From Scortum barcoo (lineage: Eukaryota; Chordata; Actinopteri; Centrarchiformes; Terapontidae): a DNA stretch of 64,000 nucleotides. The stretch spans positions 27,679,068 through 27,743,067 of the forward strand of contig CM041533.1 of the NCBI GenBank assembly GCA_023238725.1. Direction: 5' to 3'. The notes beneath the pieces are model-generated. The model was not told where the DNA came from, made no database searches, and was given only the letters and a program-made list of their open reading frames with translations. The translations under genes and the position numbers were made by a program. Positions 1 through 12,282 of this stretch are shown piece after piece (position 1 is the stretch's first letter; each line of letters opens with the position of its first letter).

Positions 1-3000
1 GTGTACCCGGAGTTAAATAGACATCAGCTCACTGCAGGACCTTTTCCTATCAAATGTCTTTTCTCTGGAATGATCTTCCTGCTAACATCAGACAGTCTGA
101 CTCTGTTGAGGCCTTTAAACTCATCTTTTAGCCTTAACTTTTACCTGTTACTGTTATCCTCCCAGTGGTTCAGTCTCCATCTTAATGTATCTATTAACAT
201 TAGTGCTTACAGTTTATGTCCTGCCAACAAGAAATCAACCAACAAAGTGTAAAGACAGACATCAGACATTGATTATCATCCCCAGGAGGGCCAGCCTTTT
301 CTCTCCCTCTCTCCGTAGTTTGCCTCTATGTGTCTTATCTCATCTCTCTGTGTGAAAGCTGCTGTCCTCGGCTGTGTTTGTGTGGCTTGTCCTCTTTCCA
401 GGTCTCCATGGTGGAGAGGAAGTTATGTGGCTTGAATCCCACTTAACGGTCAACACCTGAAGCTGCTCAGTGTCCGCCTGCATCCATTCTCTTCACTTCT
501 TTTGGTGTTCATCTGTTCTGTACAAATGACACATCTACTTCCTGTCCTGGGAGAGCAATCCCTCCTCCGTCACTCTATCTGAGCTTTCTATAGGAATCAA
601 ATTGACCTGACTTAACTGGTCATAGATTGTCCTGAAATAGTATAGTACAATTGGATAGGATTTCATTTGCCAAGAGTACAACAGAAAACAGTTTCATTCA
701 CAGTTATTGCACAATGTTTTCCACTCAAGTGGAGTTAGTTTGGGACCACAGCAGGAACCTTGGGTGTTCATAAACATCATGTTACAAAAATCACTTGTGA
801 CACTAGCTGATGGTCAATTCATTTAGGTTTGCACACTTGTACACTCAGATGTCAGGCTCTTTGAAGATGATTAATGATTGCCTGGAGCGCTTTCATTCCC
901 TCTCCATGTCACAAAATAGATACATGGGCTCTATTTATCAAGAGAATGAACTCATTAACTTTTTCCAGTTAGAAACTCCACCAGCTATCAGTATCAGGTT
1001 TAAAATAACAATTATATGCACACACAGCTTGTATCTCCAGCAACTCTTATTAGACAACTCTAGATAATTAACATCAGTGCCAATGCTCAGTTAATGCAGC
1101 TATACAGCCGACCAGAATGTACAGGTGTGGAGGTTGAGATGGAGACCCACCTTACTTTAATCAAATTAAAGTAAAATCATCAGCACTGTTTTATTGTGGG
1201 CCATATAAATGTGTGTATAAGGGCCACTAACAGGGCTTTGGACATACTTATAGAATTAAGCACTGATAGGATGTGGTAAACACTTCAGTTTTGTTATCAC
1301 CTCTTCACCCAGAAGTCAGCACACAGGACACTCTGCGCTGAGAGGGAACAGACGTGATGGTGCTCACTGTTGTTTTAGACACTTTTTTATGTGATGCTTA
1401 TGTTGGGATAGTGACCACACTCACAGGTTTGATTTGGACACGCTAAATTAATTAAATTTATGCTGCTCCAGCATCGCATACACAGACTAAAAGCACATGT
1501 ATTATTTTATCAAAAACTTTCCAAGCACAGTTCATTCACTGTAATGAGCCACTTCATTACCCAGACACTTACTGGAATGAAGAATGAACTCTCTACTGTC
1601 TCCCTGTGTTACTGATTCCAGTGTTTGACTAGCAGACTTGAAAGTAAGCTGTAGTTTTCATGTCTTTGCAGTACACAAAACACAGAGGAATGCCAACCAG
1701 GCTCTTTAAAGGACTTTTGTCACATCTCACAGACATACAATGGGGACAGGGAGGAGGACCGATGCAGACCTTTACCCAAAGAGGAATCTGAAATTAACCA
1801 ATCCCCCAATTCTTTAATTAGATGCAGCCTTTGTGGAACTGTATTTGGAAGTCTGAGGGTCCCCTGCTGTGTAGTGGGACTTTTCCAATATACACTGTCA
1901 AGACACAATAGCTTGGTATGTATATGACTCCGTAGAGAATTGGGGATTTGCAAAAAGGAACTTACTTCAAAGAAAGATAGAGAAAAGTGTTTCCTAAAAC
2001 AGAAATTCAAGTGTTCACAATCACTCACACAGAGTCAGACACAACATTCCCTCAGTCCATTTCCCAGCAGTCCCCCTGTGCGTTAGAATAGGACAAGCCT
2101 ATAATCAATTAGCTATTCCGTGTTCATGTGGCTGTCAATTACACTGGCCAGTGATTGAGTATATGACTGCTTTATTAGCTGAGCCAGCTGCCCTCCTCCT
2201 CTGCTTACTATATTACTTACAACTAGTAACCTAATAACAACACTTTTACTTGACATTTATTAGACAGATGCCTCCTGCTCCAACTCTCAGCACAACATGA
2301 TGGCGCCTCAATTGAACCAGTGCTTGTTTGACTCTTGATTCTAATGCATTTTGAACTTGGTGTTTAGTCAACACTAAGATCTGCAAACCTCTGCCACCAG
2401 TGTGTGCTTGTGTGTGTGAATGGGTGAATGGCATGTAAGTGTTTTGATTGGTCAGACTAGAAATGTGTTACATAACTGCAGCCCAGTCTTTCTATTGTGA
2501 GAACCTAAACTTTACGCTATTGAAATATTAAGTACACCTTCAAAGATTCATTCATAGCATTTGTGGTGGACTGAAGGTGAAGTACAAGTGATAACTAAAC
2601 AGAATGACAGTTTTACATGACATGGTGCAGGATTTTTCTTTCTTTGTTTTAAACTCATTTGTAACTAACGAACAGCGCTAATGTAATTAGCATCCAACCT
2701 GGCAAGACTTACATCCTACATACTTTTATGCATGAAAGTGTGCAGTCTGTCATCGACCACCTGTTAGCTATAGCTTTGTTTCCATGCACAGATATTGTAG
2801 GGAAAAAGAAAACACTGACATTGACTATAATCTGATATATATATAGTCTATATATTATTTATTTATTTATTATATCTCATTTTCCCACATTAATGCTATC
2901 AATTGTAAGAACATATCACCATTAACACCATATTACAATGTGGTAACATGCTGGAGATGTCACATAAATGCTCTCTCCAGATAATGCTCAAACTTTAGCT

Positions 3001-4600
3001 GCATGAACACAATCAAACTGACAACAACTAATGCATTTATATAATGAAGTGGATAGGAAATGGGTTAGAACCACTGGATGTTTGGAAGGAGGGAAAACAT
3101 TGTGAAAAAGTGTAAATTACAGCACGCTTTAGAAAAGGATCAGTAATAAATAACATCAATAATGTTAATAACTAAACATCTGGATTTAATAAAGCTTGAG
3201 CTCATTTGAATGTTCTGCTGTTTAAAAAGGAGGAGGCACACTGTGAAAAATAAAAAGAGTATAAACTAGATTTATGTGTAAATTTTATTCATCCCTTACT
3301 CCAACTAGTAGACATCAATGACTGGACAGCTCTAAAACCACTTTGATATCAGAAGATGAGTAATAATAATAATTTACTTGAGTTTTATAAAAGGCTTTGT
3401 GTGTCTTTCGGGCTTCTCTCACACGCCAGTAGGTCTCCATGGATACTGACTTTAGGTATATTTTACAGCCTGTTGAAGCAGCTCAGGAGGGTTTCCTACT
3501 TCACGTCTGCCTCTCCTTTCACAACCATACTCTATTGGTCTGCAAGAACAACACATATAGTGTCGGCACCAAGGTTTGCTGTAAAAGTAATTGGTTTCAT
3601 TGGAAGGTGGATAAATAGCAGTGGCTGGTTGTGGGGGGCTTCCTGCCGAGTTTGACCGCTCCTGGGTTAATCACAGTCCCTCTGAGGCTGGAAGCTTTCC
3701 CAGTCAGCACTGGCCACCAGCCACTGAAAGCTCCGACTTACAGCACAGCCGGCTGGGGTTCAGCTGCAGGAAGAGATGAAGGAAGTGTTAGACAGGTATT
3801 ATTTAACCTGTGGACAATAGCAACATATGTTATTCCTTCTATTATAAAGGAGTGGGATGTCGCAGGTATACCTTATTTAAGTACATTTATTACTTGACTA
3901 TTTCCACCTTTGAGGCACCACATTTCAGAGAGAAAGTTTGTAGTTTTTCACTGAAGTGTTGTTCACCTACAGTGCTGCTCAGTACATTCAGTTAAAAATG
4001 GTATATTGATTCTTGCAGTGTTAATATTTATAGAGATTAAATTTAGTTAAAGGGTGGAGGAAAAATATTAAAAAATGGAGCTGAACTATTAGCAGTTTGT
4101 ATGAATTTCACAACAATCATGGAGGGAATCCTTGTTGAACAACAGACTCATGGACACAAGACTCATTATGTGCTCTCCACCATGAGATGAGCAGTGGTGT
4201 GGCTCAGGTGAAAAATACTGAAAGGATTTGTCCTGACTAAAAAGTTTATACGTGAATGAATCATTAATTCAGTTAGTTATTAGCACGTGGGCTGAGTTGA
4301 GTCATGTTATATTTTTCAGTGATCTGATCATGACTTTGTTTCAGATTCCTCTGCAGATGACAGTCAACAATCAAACAATCTGTGGTAATACATAAATCAT
4401 TTAACACTCTTGACTCTTTTACTCTTAGGACCTAATTTCACCGCTGCTGCTTATTTAAAATTTTTATTTTATTTATTTATTTGTGCCTTGAAGCAGTATC
4501 CCGTCGTTTTCATATTTCCATATCATGACTGCATTTTGACAAATTTTTAAAATCCTAAACAAATTGTCTACTCAAGTGTTTTCTCTTTAAAACACACACG
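1..4600. other. Intergenic, downstream flank of ptf1a, no gene recognised
   Basis: Only short open frames without recognisable protein features. Composition is mostly AT-rich single-copy-looking DNA. A few motif-dense islands stand out, mainly 2090-2210, which has several TAAT/ATTA cores and a CAGCTG E-box. No transposon could be named. Confidence 0.6.
2090..2210. other. Possible regulatory block (homeodomain-type cores)
   Basis: A high-complexity stretch with ataatcaattag, gtcaattac, ttattagc and ccagctgcc within about 100 bp, free of repeats. It is about 9 kb downstream of the ptf1a 3' end. Read as a possible enhancer from motif density alone; no conservation data. Confidence 0.2.
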
Positions 4601-7079
4601 CACAGCTGGCTCTTGTTAACGCTAAATGAAACGAACGAAATCTGCAGCGTGGCTGAAAGACAAGGGTGAGTCTATAAATTTATTCTGGATGAGAAACACA
4701 CACAAAGTGCCATGTCTGCAGATCCTTCATGTAGTTTCACTATTTTCTGTATCTTGTCTACACCAACTAGAAGTTTGCTTAGCAGTCTTTCCAATTTAAC
4801 AAACAATAAGCCGCCATTTCAAAACCATAAACTCCGTATCTTTTGCACGCGGCCTTTTGTTTTTGATTGATTTGACGTCCGCATAATGCTGACTTTCTCC
4901 ATCCCATCGGCTGACTGAAACGGCCTTTTTGTGCCACTTGACTCCCTCACACACACACAGCTGCATTTGTCTTGCAAATCCATCCCCGCTGCGCCGCGTT
5001 CAGACGAGGAAAAGAGAGCAGTCGGACATCAGTGAAGTTCAAGCCAGCGAACAAGCGGAGAGGCTGTTCCATAGCAGCAGCTTTTGTCGATATCAAAACA
5101 GAGAGCTGGTGAAAAATGATGCATGCTTTTACACATCTGAATCCTGGCAACTGACAGAGCAAGGGATGGGTGTGGGGGTGGGGGTATGAAAACTAAAAAA
5201 AAAAAAAAACCCTTCCCTTCCCTGCGGGCTGAAGTCAGTGTTGGAGGTGAACAAAAGAGCCCCGGTCTCTAAACGGGCTGAGTGTCCTCTCGCGCACGAC
5301 GGGGATCAGCAGCGCAGAATATAGGAGATGGATGGAGACGCACACGTACAAACGGCCGTGACTGGAATTAGCATATTTCTAATTTATCACTTTTTGTTGA
5401 GTTATTCAAGGTTTTTTAGAGTTAAAAAAAAGAAAATGGATCATTTGTCAACGCATTGGGTTTGCGTGCTGAAGTAGAGCTTTTCTGCAGAAGGTGCAAC
5501 AGAATCACCGCAAAAAACCTTCAGATCATTTCTGTGTGTATGAAAGATGCAACCGGTTCACTTATTTATTATGTTTATTTATTGCTTTTTGTCTTCTGCC
5601 TTGAAATCCGCTCTGGAATCAGTTCAGTCTGCTTCATTTCCATATCTTTTCAAAGGAGTTTCCTCGTGAATGGACTGTAATATTTCATGATGGGGCACGC
5701 AAAAGCTGTGCACAATGCCTCTCATATCCACCCTGCTTTCAGCCGCAACAAAGATCATAGCAAGACGTCTTTATGGCTAATTCAGTCAAAGGCGCATCTC
5801 ACGTCCTCCGGCGCGGAGGTCAGCCCGCCGTGTTCCGTCCACCAGGGGGGTTTTCAGGGGCCAGAGGCAGCCAGCTGGCTCCGTCACACGACACCACACA
5901 CAAACACACACACACACCCTCATTTAAGGGTATGAGCATTTAGTTATTTCTGAGACCAGAATGCAAGGAGGACTGGTCACTGCTCCCACTCTGTTTTGGG
6001 GATTGCGTTGGAAATACCGGAGCTACACAGTTCAGGAAAAACTCAACAAAATAATTTCAAATATCACAGTCACTGAGGCTGTGATCTGACTGTTATTTTC
6101 CCATCATTTGTTTTCATCATATCTATGTATCTGACTGAGACACATGGTGGTATCACTTACAGTACAACACACTCTATGGCACCGTGATCACTATGTTTTA
6201 TTTTGCTTCGTTGAAACAGATATTTCATTTTGCTGTAAGGCTGTTGTCCACAATTAAACATGCAGACGTGCAGAAAATTTTCATGCAATTTTCACGCTAT
6301 AAAGTTTTCTGGTCACATCCCACTTTTTATCTCTTATGTAGAACTGTCGGTAAAATTACTATGTTGAATTTATACTGTAAATCTGTCCGTAGATGCAGAT
6401 CAGGCTTACTAAGAAAATGTCAGTAGTCCGGCTCACCATCAGGCCGATTGCCGTCGCTTCATATTTTAGGATTCCTCTTAAAGTCATGCATGGGACAAAG
6501 AAATGGCCCTATTTGTTAATGCGGCATATCACACGTCTCTGGTACTGTCATGGGGAACTGAGGCGCAGGCAAGTGTGCGTGCGTTGTCCCAGCGCGCAGC
6601 GGACGCACCATTACGCAATGAGGTGAAAGTGGAAACACCGCTTCAGCTTTTACGCATGAATGCACTACACCAGAAATGAGAGATAATACAGAGAGCGTAA
6701 TTTTTCTGGAAGGCTCCTTATGAGTTTTTAGCATGACAAATTTTTGGCATCCTCTCTCTCGCTGAAATTCATATTTAATTTGTTTTCTACAGAACCAAAT
6801 GACAAATTTGATAAAACGTATCGCGATGGGGTTGCAAAAGTGATTTTTTATATATTATTATTTCATACCAGCATTCTGCGAGAGTTAAAAAGTTACTCCA
6901 TGCGCATTCACTTCAGCACCAACTCGTCCATACGTTGCCATGGATATTCATGCGCCAAAAGAACAGTCTTGAGGAACAAATTCATGGAAACGAATCTCTC
7001 TCCAAGGTTAAAAATAAAAATAAACTTCTAAAAAATGTACAACAGTGCGTGTCATCAAGAAATTAAATCTTTATAATCA

Positions 7080-7480
7080 TGTACCTACTAATTCTTCCGT
7101 ATTGCCTGCCTTATGTCATCAATGGGGAAAGCTGCTCGTGCGCCCCGCGCCACTTGTTGCCGGCGCATGACGTTGGAGCTTTTGAGAAGTTAAATATCCC
7201 GGAAAGAACACAAGTTAGTATCTCAAGGGCTTCGCGGGGACAAAAGACCAGCGCCTTAGCACCATATGCTTAATGGCTACAGCCGTCCAGCCTTTATTAA
7301 AGGCAAAAAGTGGTCCTTTAAAAGTTGGAAAGGCTCTTTTATTTGAGTTAGATGGAGCACTTGCGCACAAAACCAGAAGCGCGCATTGCCATTGACTCGC
7401 CCCCTTTCTCTTTCTTTCAGGAGTCTGAAGCGGCCACCGTCATCGCCCGTTTCACTCCAGCATAAGCTTTTCATCACCCG
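7080..7480. other. Possible regulatory block 3' of ptf1a (A)
   Basis: Unusually high-complexity and CpG-containing compared with the AT-rich surroundings. It includes a near-perfect palindrome gcctttattaaaggc (7290-7304) and a second cctttaaaag nearby, but no credible coding frame. Lies about 4.5 kb beyond the ptf1a 3' end. Enhancer status is inferred only. Confidence 0.25.
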
Positions 7481-8089
7481 GCTTTGTTCTCGGTGAAAGT
7501 AATGCTGCGAATCAAAGAGATGACAATATTTTCCATCAGCTTGGAGACCCTGGACAAGAGCCCTCGAGCTTTGGCAAAAATCAGGGCCGGTTATTCATCC
7601 TGTCACTCCGCACCTGTGGTCCCGCATTCAAAGTATACAAACCTGTCCCTATTAACATTAATTATTCACAAACAACACAAAGGCTGAAATAGAGCAGGTT
7701 GAAGTCTGTTTATGGCTCCTAAATGTTTTATTCCTCTGAAGATGTGCCCAAAGCTTTTTTTCTCTCACTCGCTCGCAACCGAGTGCCAGTCTCTCTTTCA
7801 GCCTTGAGTAGCCCTACAGTTTGGATTTTACAATCACAGCATCTGCTTAATCTTGCGGATGAAAATATGACACAAAACATAGCTAATAGAGGATTTGTTA
7901 AATCCCTGTAATGAGTGATCAACGCGGGAAACAATGGCGCAGGATGGTGAGAGCCGTATGGTTCCGGGGGCACCCGGGACAGTTTGCTCTCTTGTGGAGA
8001 AAGCGCCAGGTGATGGAAAGGAAATCGCCGTTCCGAGGAGAAGAACACACCAAATCCACCTCCTTTCTCTCCTTGAAAAAAAATACAAG

Positions 8090-8330
8090 ACATAAATTTA
8101 ATTGGCTTATCAAGGCGCGGCGAAAGGACCTCGCTGTTAATTGGCTGGGGGCGCACAAAACAAACGCAGGGACATGTTCAGCCTGGCTGGCCTGCGCCGC
8201 GCTTTCAGCCCGGTGTCACATCATTGAAAATGTGTTTTATTATTGCAAAACGTCATGCTTTACAGTTGCCATATTGTGTGCCGGACAAAGGCTGATGGAA
8301 CATTAAAGACGTGGAAAACCGTGCCAACCC
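8090..8330. other. Possible regulatory block 3' of ptf1a (B)
   Basis: Non-repetitive stretch with two ttaattggct words 36 bp apart (around 8099 and 8135), an attgcaaaa word, and ggacaaagg, which resembles a SOX/TCF-type site. Open frames crossing it (to about 140 codons) differ between strands and look like chance. Inferred regulatory DNA, unverified. Confidence 0.3.
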
Positions 8331-8559
8331 GTCTCGAAGACACTGCAAGGGCCTCTCTCTTTGCTTGCTTTTAGGCAGCTGCTGTCCTGGGACAGGAAAG
8401 GACATGAAAAGAGACAAAGTTTGATCTACCAGGTGCATCCCCGGATAGACCGATCTGTCCCAGTGGGACAAGGACGCGCTCATAAAGATGTAATTTAGAT
8501 TAGAAGGTCATGTCTGAAGGGAGAATGATCCCAGCTACCTCCCCTCCCTGCCATTCATC

Positions 8560-8900
8560 TCCCCTGCCTGTCCTGCAGACACCTGTTGCTTAGCAGAGGC
8601 TCTCCGCGCCCAGAGAGAGACACCACCTGAGACGGGCCGAGGTCAGCCTCAGCTGGTACACTAATGCCATGTTGAACAGAAGAAATCCCGACAATCAGAA
8701 GTACTGACTCCAGGACCTGTATTTCTGCAGCGAGATAATCTGCAGATCGAGCCGATTATGGCTGTTGTTCGGCATCTGTCCCAGCATGAGGGATTAAAGC
8801 GGATTTGATAGCATTAGAGGGAGACAAGCGCTTGCTTTCTTCTCATTAATGTATCAGTCAAATTAATTTAATTAAAGCCTCACACCGTCGCTGATGCTTT
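8560..8900. other. Possible regulatory block 3' of ptf1a (C)
   Basis: Contains E-boxes (cacctg near 8580, another near 8626, cagctg near 8651), gataatc and gattaa words, and a terminal run of homeodomain cores (aaattaatttaattaaag, about 8860-8877). E-boxes beside homeodomain cores are typical of pancreatic and neural enhancers, which makes this the most enhancer-like stretch by eye. No alignment was available. Confidence 0.3.
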
Positions 8901-10039
8901 TTCAGTCACCACAAGTTTCAGACCGGATGCCTGATTCCTTTAACGTCTTGTTAATCCTTTTCAGCCATATATGCAAAGCACACACATTCACAGCTCTGGT
9001 GCGTAAAAGTGCTAATCACTCAATCTTCCTGCTATGAAGACATCAACAGGATGACTACATTAACGTGAGGTTCTGCCACGAAAAGCCAAAAAGCAACAAA
9101 TGTGTCCGAGTGAAGAAGTAAAATGAGCCCGTTAAAACGTGTGAACCGTGAGGTCACTTTGGTATTTGGAGCGCTGGTTGTAAAGTGTCCTGTATATAAT
9201 TTAGTACTTTATCATAGTAATTATTTAATCACCAGAAACCGGACCGAGTTTGATCCTTAATTCACAGATCAGAGAGAAACAATATGTTGTAAGACTTTAC
9301 ATTAATTATTTTACGCAGCCTGTGAGCTCTTTAGTTAATAAAACTGTAGCTGCAGTAGGAACGTGTCAGTAGAATGTAATTGATTTTCTTACTTATTTAA
9401 GTATCGTTACTTTTTTTTTTTAAAGGAAATAGATATTTAGCACAGACCTCATACTCTGCTTCATGTAAAAGAAATTTCTGCTGGTGAATAAATGCTTGAA
9501 GTAAAAGTATCGATGGGTCATCAGAAAGAGTCCTGTGTGAGTCAGTGTATCATATCTGCAAAGAAGCTCATTTTAACGAGTTAGTGTGTGGTCACAGTTG
9601 TATCTAGCTGTTTATATCCACTGTGGATATTGTAATCATAGGAATGCAGCGGGGGTTTATACATTTGATAAAATATTTGAATAAAGTATGAAGTGGCACA
9701 GAAATAAAATCCCAGAGTCACTGATGAACTAATGTGTTCAGAAGCAGAGCAGCTCTGTGAAGAAGTTAGTGGAAAATTTATTGGAAAAGTTATTGGAAAA
9801 TAACCTCACACATAGCACTATAATCACAGATTTTTTAAAAAATATGTTTTATATATATGTATGAATATGACTGAATTCAGATCTTCATTTCAGAAATCTG
9901 GCTATAATCGCATTCTTCTTCATTCAAACTAGTTTTATCAGAATTGTTTTACCTTGAGAGAATACAAAAACACTACTACTAAAAGTTTTAGACACTGTTT
10001 TATTATTATTTGTTGTTACTGTATTAACATGTAACATTT

Positions 10040-10085
10040 TCCTTCGGGATTAATAAAGTTGTTCGTTTTCGTATTCGTAAAAAAG
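10040..10085 (+). mobile_element. LINE 3'-tail remnant (possible)
   Basis: The phrase ccttcgggattaataaagtt resembles the 3' end of Rex1/Babar-type fish LINEs (ccttcgggat...aataaagt). No coding part is attached, so this would be a very short 5'-truncated copy. Confidence 0.35.
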
Positions 10086-10219
10086 GACGATATTTCCGAG
10101 ACGATTCATTCTGTGCCCTGAACATACTGTAGGTATGAAGGCTCGATGACTGTCTGGATGGAGACTGAGCGGCCTTTGAGCTCAGCGCCGAGCTTTTCTC
10201 AACCAAATTACCGCTTGGC

Positions 10220-10620
10220 GTGGCCCTCCAATGTCCAGGCCTGCTGAGAACTAAAGGAAATAAAACCTGTCAGACAGTAAAATGGTTGTGTCCTTTAAAG
10301 CCTTGCCAAGCCCGTAGCCGGAGTGACAAGATAGCCGGGAGTATTTCAGCTTGTCCTTTCCGCTTGACTGCGACCGCACCAAAGGATGTTGAGAGGCGCT
10401 CTGCGCTGCGCACACTAAAGAGCGTCAGCGGCACAAAGAGGTTAAGGTGCGAGAAACTACAATGCTACTACTGTTTTAATCCGGCTCTGCTGCCGCACAA
10501 TCAAAGTGGAGCCGGCCCTCCTGTCAAAGAGATGGAGTTGCCCAGCATTGACTCGCTAACATTTGACTTTCTAATGGCTGTAATAGGATTACATGCTCCT
10601 GTCGCGCTGTAATGAGGAGC
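10220..10620. other. Possible regulatory block 3' of ptf1a (D)
   Basis: High-complexity, moderately GC-rich stretch about 1.1-1.5 kb beyond the inferred ptf1a 3' end, with taatcc, ctaatgg and gtaatagg words. The 130-codon plus-strand frame across it shows no domain or splice context and is not accepted as a gene. Confidence 0.25.
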
Positions 10621-10651
10621 GGACCGAGTCACAGAGACCGGGACAGTCTGC

Positions 10652-10675
10652 AGAGAGAGAGAGAGAGAGAGAGAG
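10652..10675. repeat. (GA)n microsatellite
   Basis: About 12 uninterrupted GA units. Confidence 0.9.
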
Positions 10676-10970
10676 GCTCCCTGAAGAGAGCTTAAAGCAC
10701 CATCTCAACAAAGTGACTGTTCTAACAGTGGAAACAGGTGAGGATCTTCTGATAAGAGTTATGACAAACAGCAGTATGAGACAACCCACCTGTCCAGTAA
10801 GTCCAAACTGTGTGTCTGTCCCGGCCTCGGCAGTGCGTTGCCTGTCGTCTCAGCCGTGTGTTTGCGTTTTTTGGGCCCACATGGTTCATATATGCGGAAG
10901 TGTGTTGATGGTGTGGGGGCGGCCGCAGAGGAGGCCCAGGGGACACATGTTGGAGAGATGCCGCTACCAC

Positions 10971-10996
10971 GGGAAAATGTGTCCCTGCAGCACCTG
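10971..10996 (-). promoter_or_regulatory. Candidate bipartite PTF1 site (E-box plus TC-box)
   Basis: On the minus strand CAGGTG (10996-10991) is followed by TTTCCC (10976-10971), start to start 20 bp, about two helical turns. PTF1 binds an E-box and a TC-box (TTTCCC) at one- or two-turn spacing. The site lies about 750 bp downstream of the inferred ptf1a poly(A) site, so it could serve autoregulation. One motif match in 64 kb may be chance. Confidence 0.35.
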
Positions 10997-11674
10997 GCAG
11001 CACAGAGCAGCATTGAGCAGCCCCCAACCATACTGCTGCACGCCCGCATGCGCTTTAAACACCTTCAGCTGTTGTGGGTATACAGTGTCTTCTCATTAGC
11101 ATACATTTGCATATTTATGTCACAACACTGTATTAGTTTGGGTTAAGTGACCAACTGGTCCATGGCTGACAGAGTCTGTAAGTGGGCGCGCACTCATGTT
11201 CTCATCACAGTAACATTATGTTAAGAAGATACTGGGTTCATCTGCCAGCACTCATATGAATATTTTATAACCAGTGATCAGCTGAAGGTCCAACACTCAC
11301 ACTGACATAAAATAATCTGATCCAATAATACTGATGATACTGGTGATCAAACAGGCTGATCAGAATATAATCAGCTCTGATACAAAGTCATCTCTGGGTT
11401 TAGTTTCAGAGTGGAAAACGTTTCTTATGTTGCTCCGCTCCATAAAAACAGCTATCAGCCTGACAGAAAGGTCCAGCAGCTGTGAGGCACATAGTGTGGA
11501 GCTCATCAGTACTCGTATCTTTTAATATAGTCATTTCCACTAATGAACCTCGTGCTGAGAATCGGGGCCAAAGTACCTTTTCAAAGACTGATAATGTTGG
11601 TAATGTTGGAATGTGTCGGGCATGTTGACACTGAACATTTCATTTTATATTTGAATACAATACACTGAAAAATA

Positions 11675-11696
11675 TATTTCAAATATATTTGAAATA
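11675..11696. repeat. 22-bp perfect palindrome in ptf1a 3' flank
   Basis: Arms tatttcaaata / tatttgaaata form a perfect 22-bp palindrome about 50 bp beyond the poly(A) hexamer. Could be chance in AT-rich DNA or a hairpin near transcript termination. Confidence 0.7.
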
Positions 11697-11742
11697 CAAT
11701 AGTCAAATATAGACATCATAAAAAAGTTAGTCAGTAAGTGCT

Positions 11743-11748
11743 TTTATT
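11743..11748 (-). terminator. Candidate polyadenylation signal of ptf1a
   Basis: AATAAA on the minus strand (tttatt on the plus strand), the first canonical hexamer downstream of the ptf1a stop. It gives a 3' UTR of about 340 bp, with cleavage expected near 11725. Not confirmed by transcript data. Confidence 0.5.
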
Positions 11749-12079
11749 TGCAGAGCGAATATAAATATGAATCATTGTACAACAATAGATTCTTCCTCTC
11801 ATTCATTGAAGTTAAATTAAAACATATATTATCACTTGTAAAAAAAAAAATAAATACATGATTGCCAGTTGCATGAATTACAAAAATAAAATTATCAACG
11901 TGATAAAACTATTTACAACATTGAATACAATATCGAAACCTGTACAGTAAGTTCACACGGTGCTCACGTTTCAATGTGCCTTCAAGTGCACATTAACAGA
12001 CATTAACAGCATTAAAACAGTCTTCACATTTACAATGTGCGTTTGACAGGACAACACAGAAGGAATCCGGGGTATCTGT

Positions 12080-12282
12080 TTAGGCCACAAGACCGAAAGG
12101 AGGCTCGTTTTCAATGTCTGTGAGGCCCGGTTTGTTGTGCAGTTTTCGGGGGTCCTCCGGTGTCCAGATCTTAGCGGTGCGGATGATGTTCTGCTCCCGA
12201 AGCTGCTTTTCATCCGACCAGGACAGGGAGTGACCGGCCAAAGGGGGGAGGCCGTAGTCCGGGTCACTGGGGGAGGGAGACC
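12080..12282 (-). CDS. ptf1a: ptf1a coding exon 2 (RBPJ-interaction region and stop)
   Basis: The acceptor is a pyrimidine tract ending ttttttcag; the exon starts GG and completes an Arg codon with the final A of exon 1, giving HRGTR-SPSPSDPDYG. It encodes the C-terminal motifs around W228 and W246 that in mammals contact RBPJ and RBPJL, then ends ENEPPFGLVA with a TAA stop at 12080-12082. The intron is 260 bp. No frameshift or missing motif is seen. Confidence 0.95.

Noticed and set aside
7728..8306. Open frames of 131-142 codons on both strands
   Set aside because: Mutually overlapping on opposite strands with no recognisable protein features; better read as non-coding, possibly regulatory.
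10593..11099. 168-codon plus-strand open frame
   Set aside because: Cys/Pro/Arg-rich with no domain, starts in a (GA)n tract, overlaps equally open frames on the other strand, no splice or promoter context. Likely chance in GC-richer DNA.
11095..11120. Two octamer-like words (attagcat, atttgcat)
   Set aside because: Short motifs expected by chance in AT-rich DNA; no further support.
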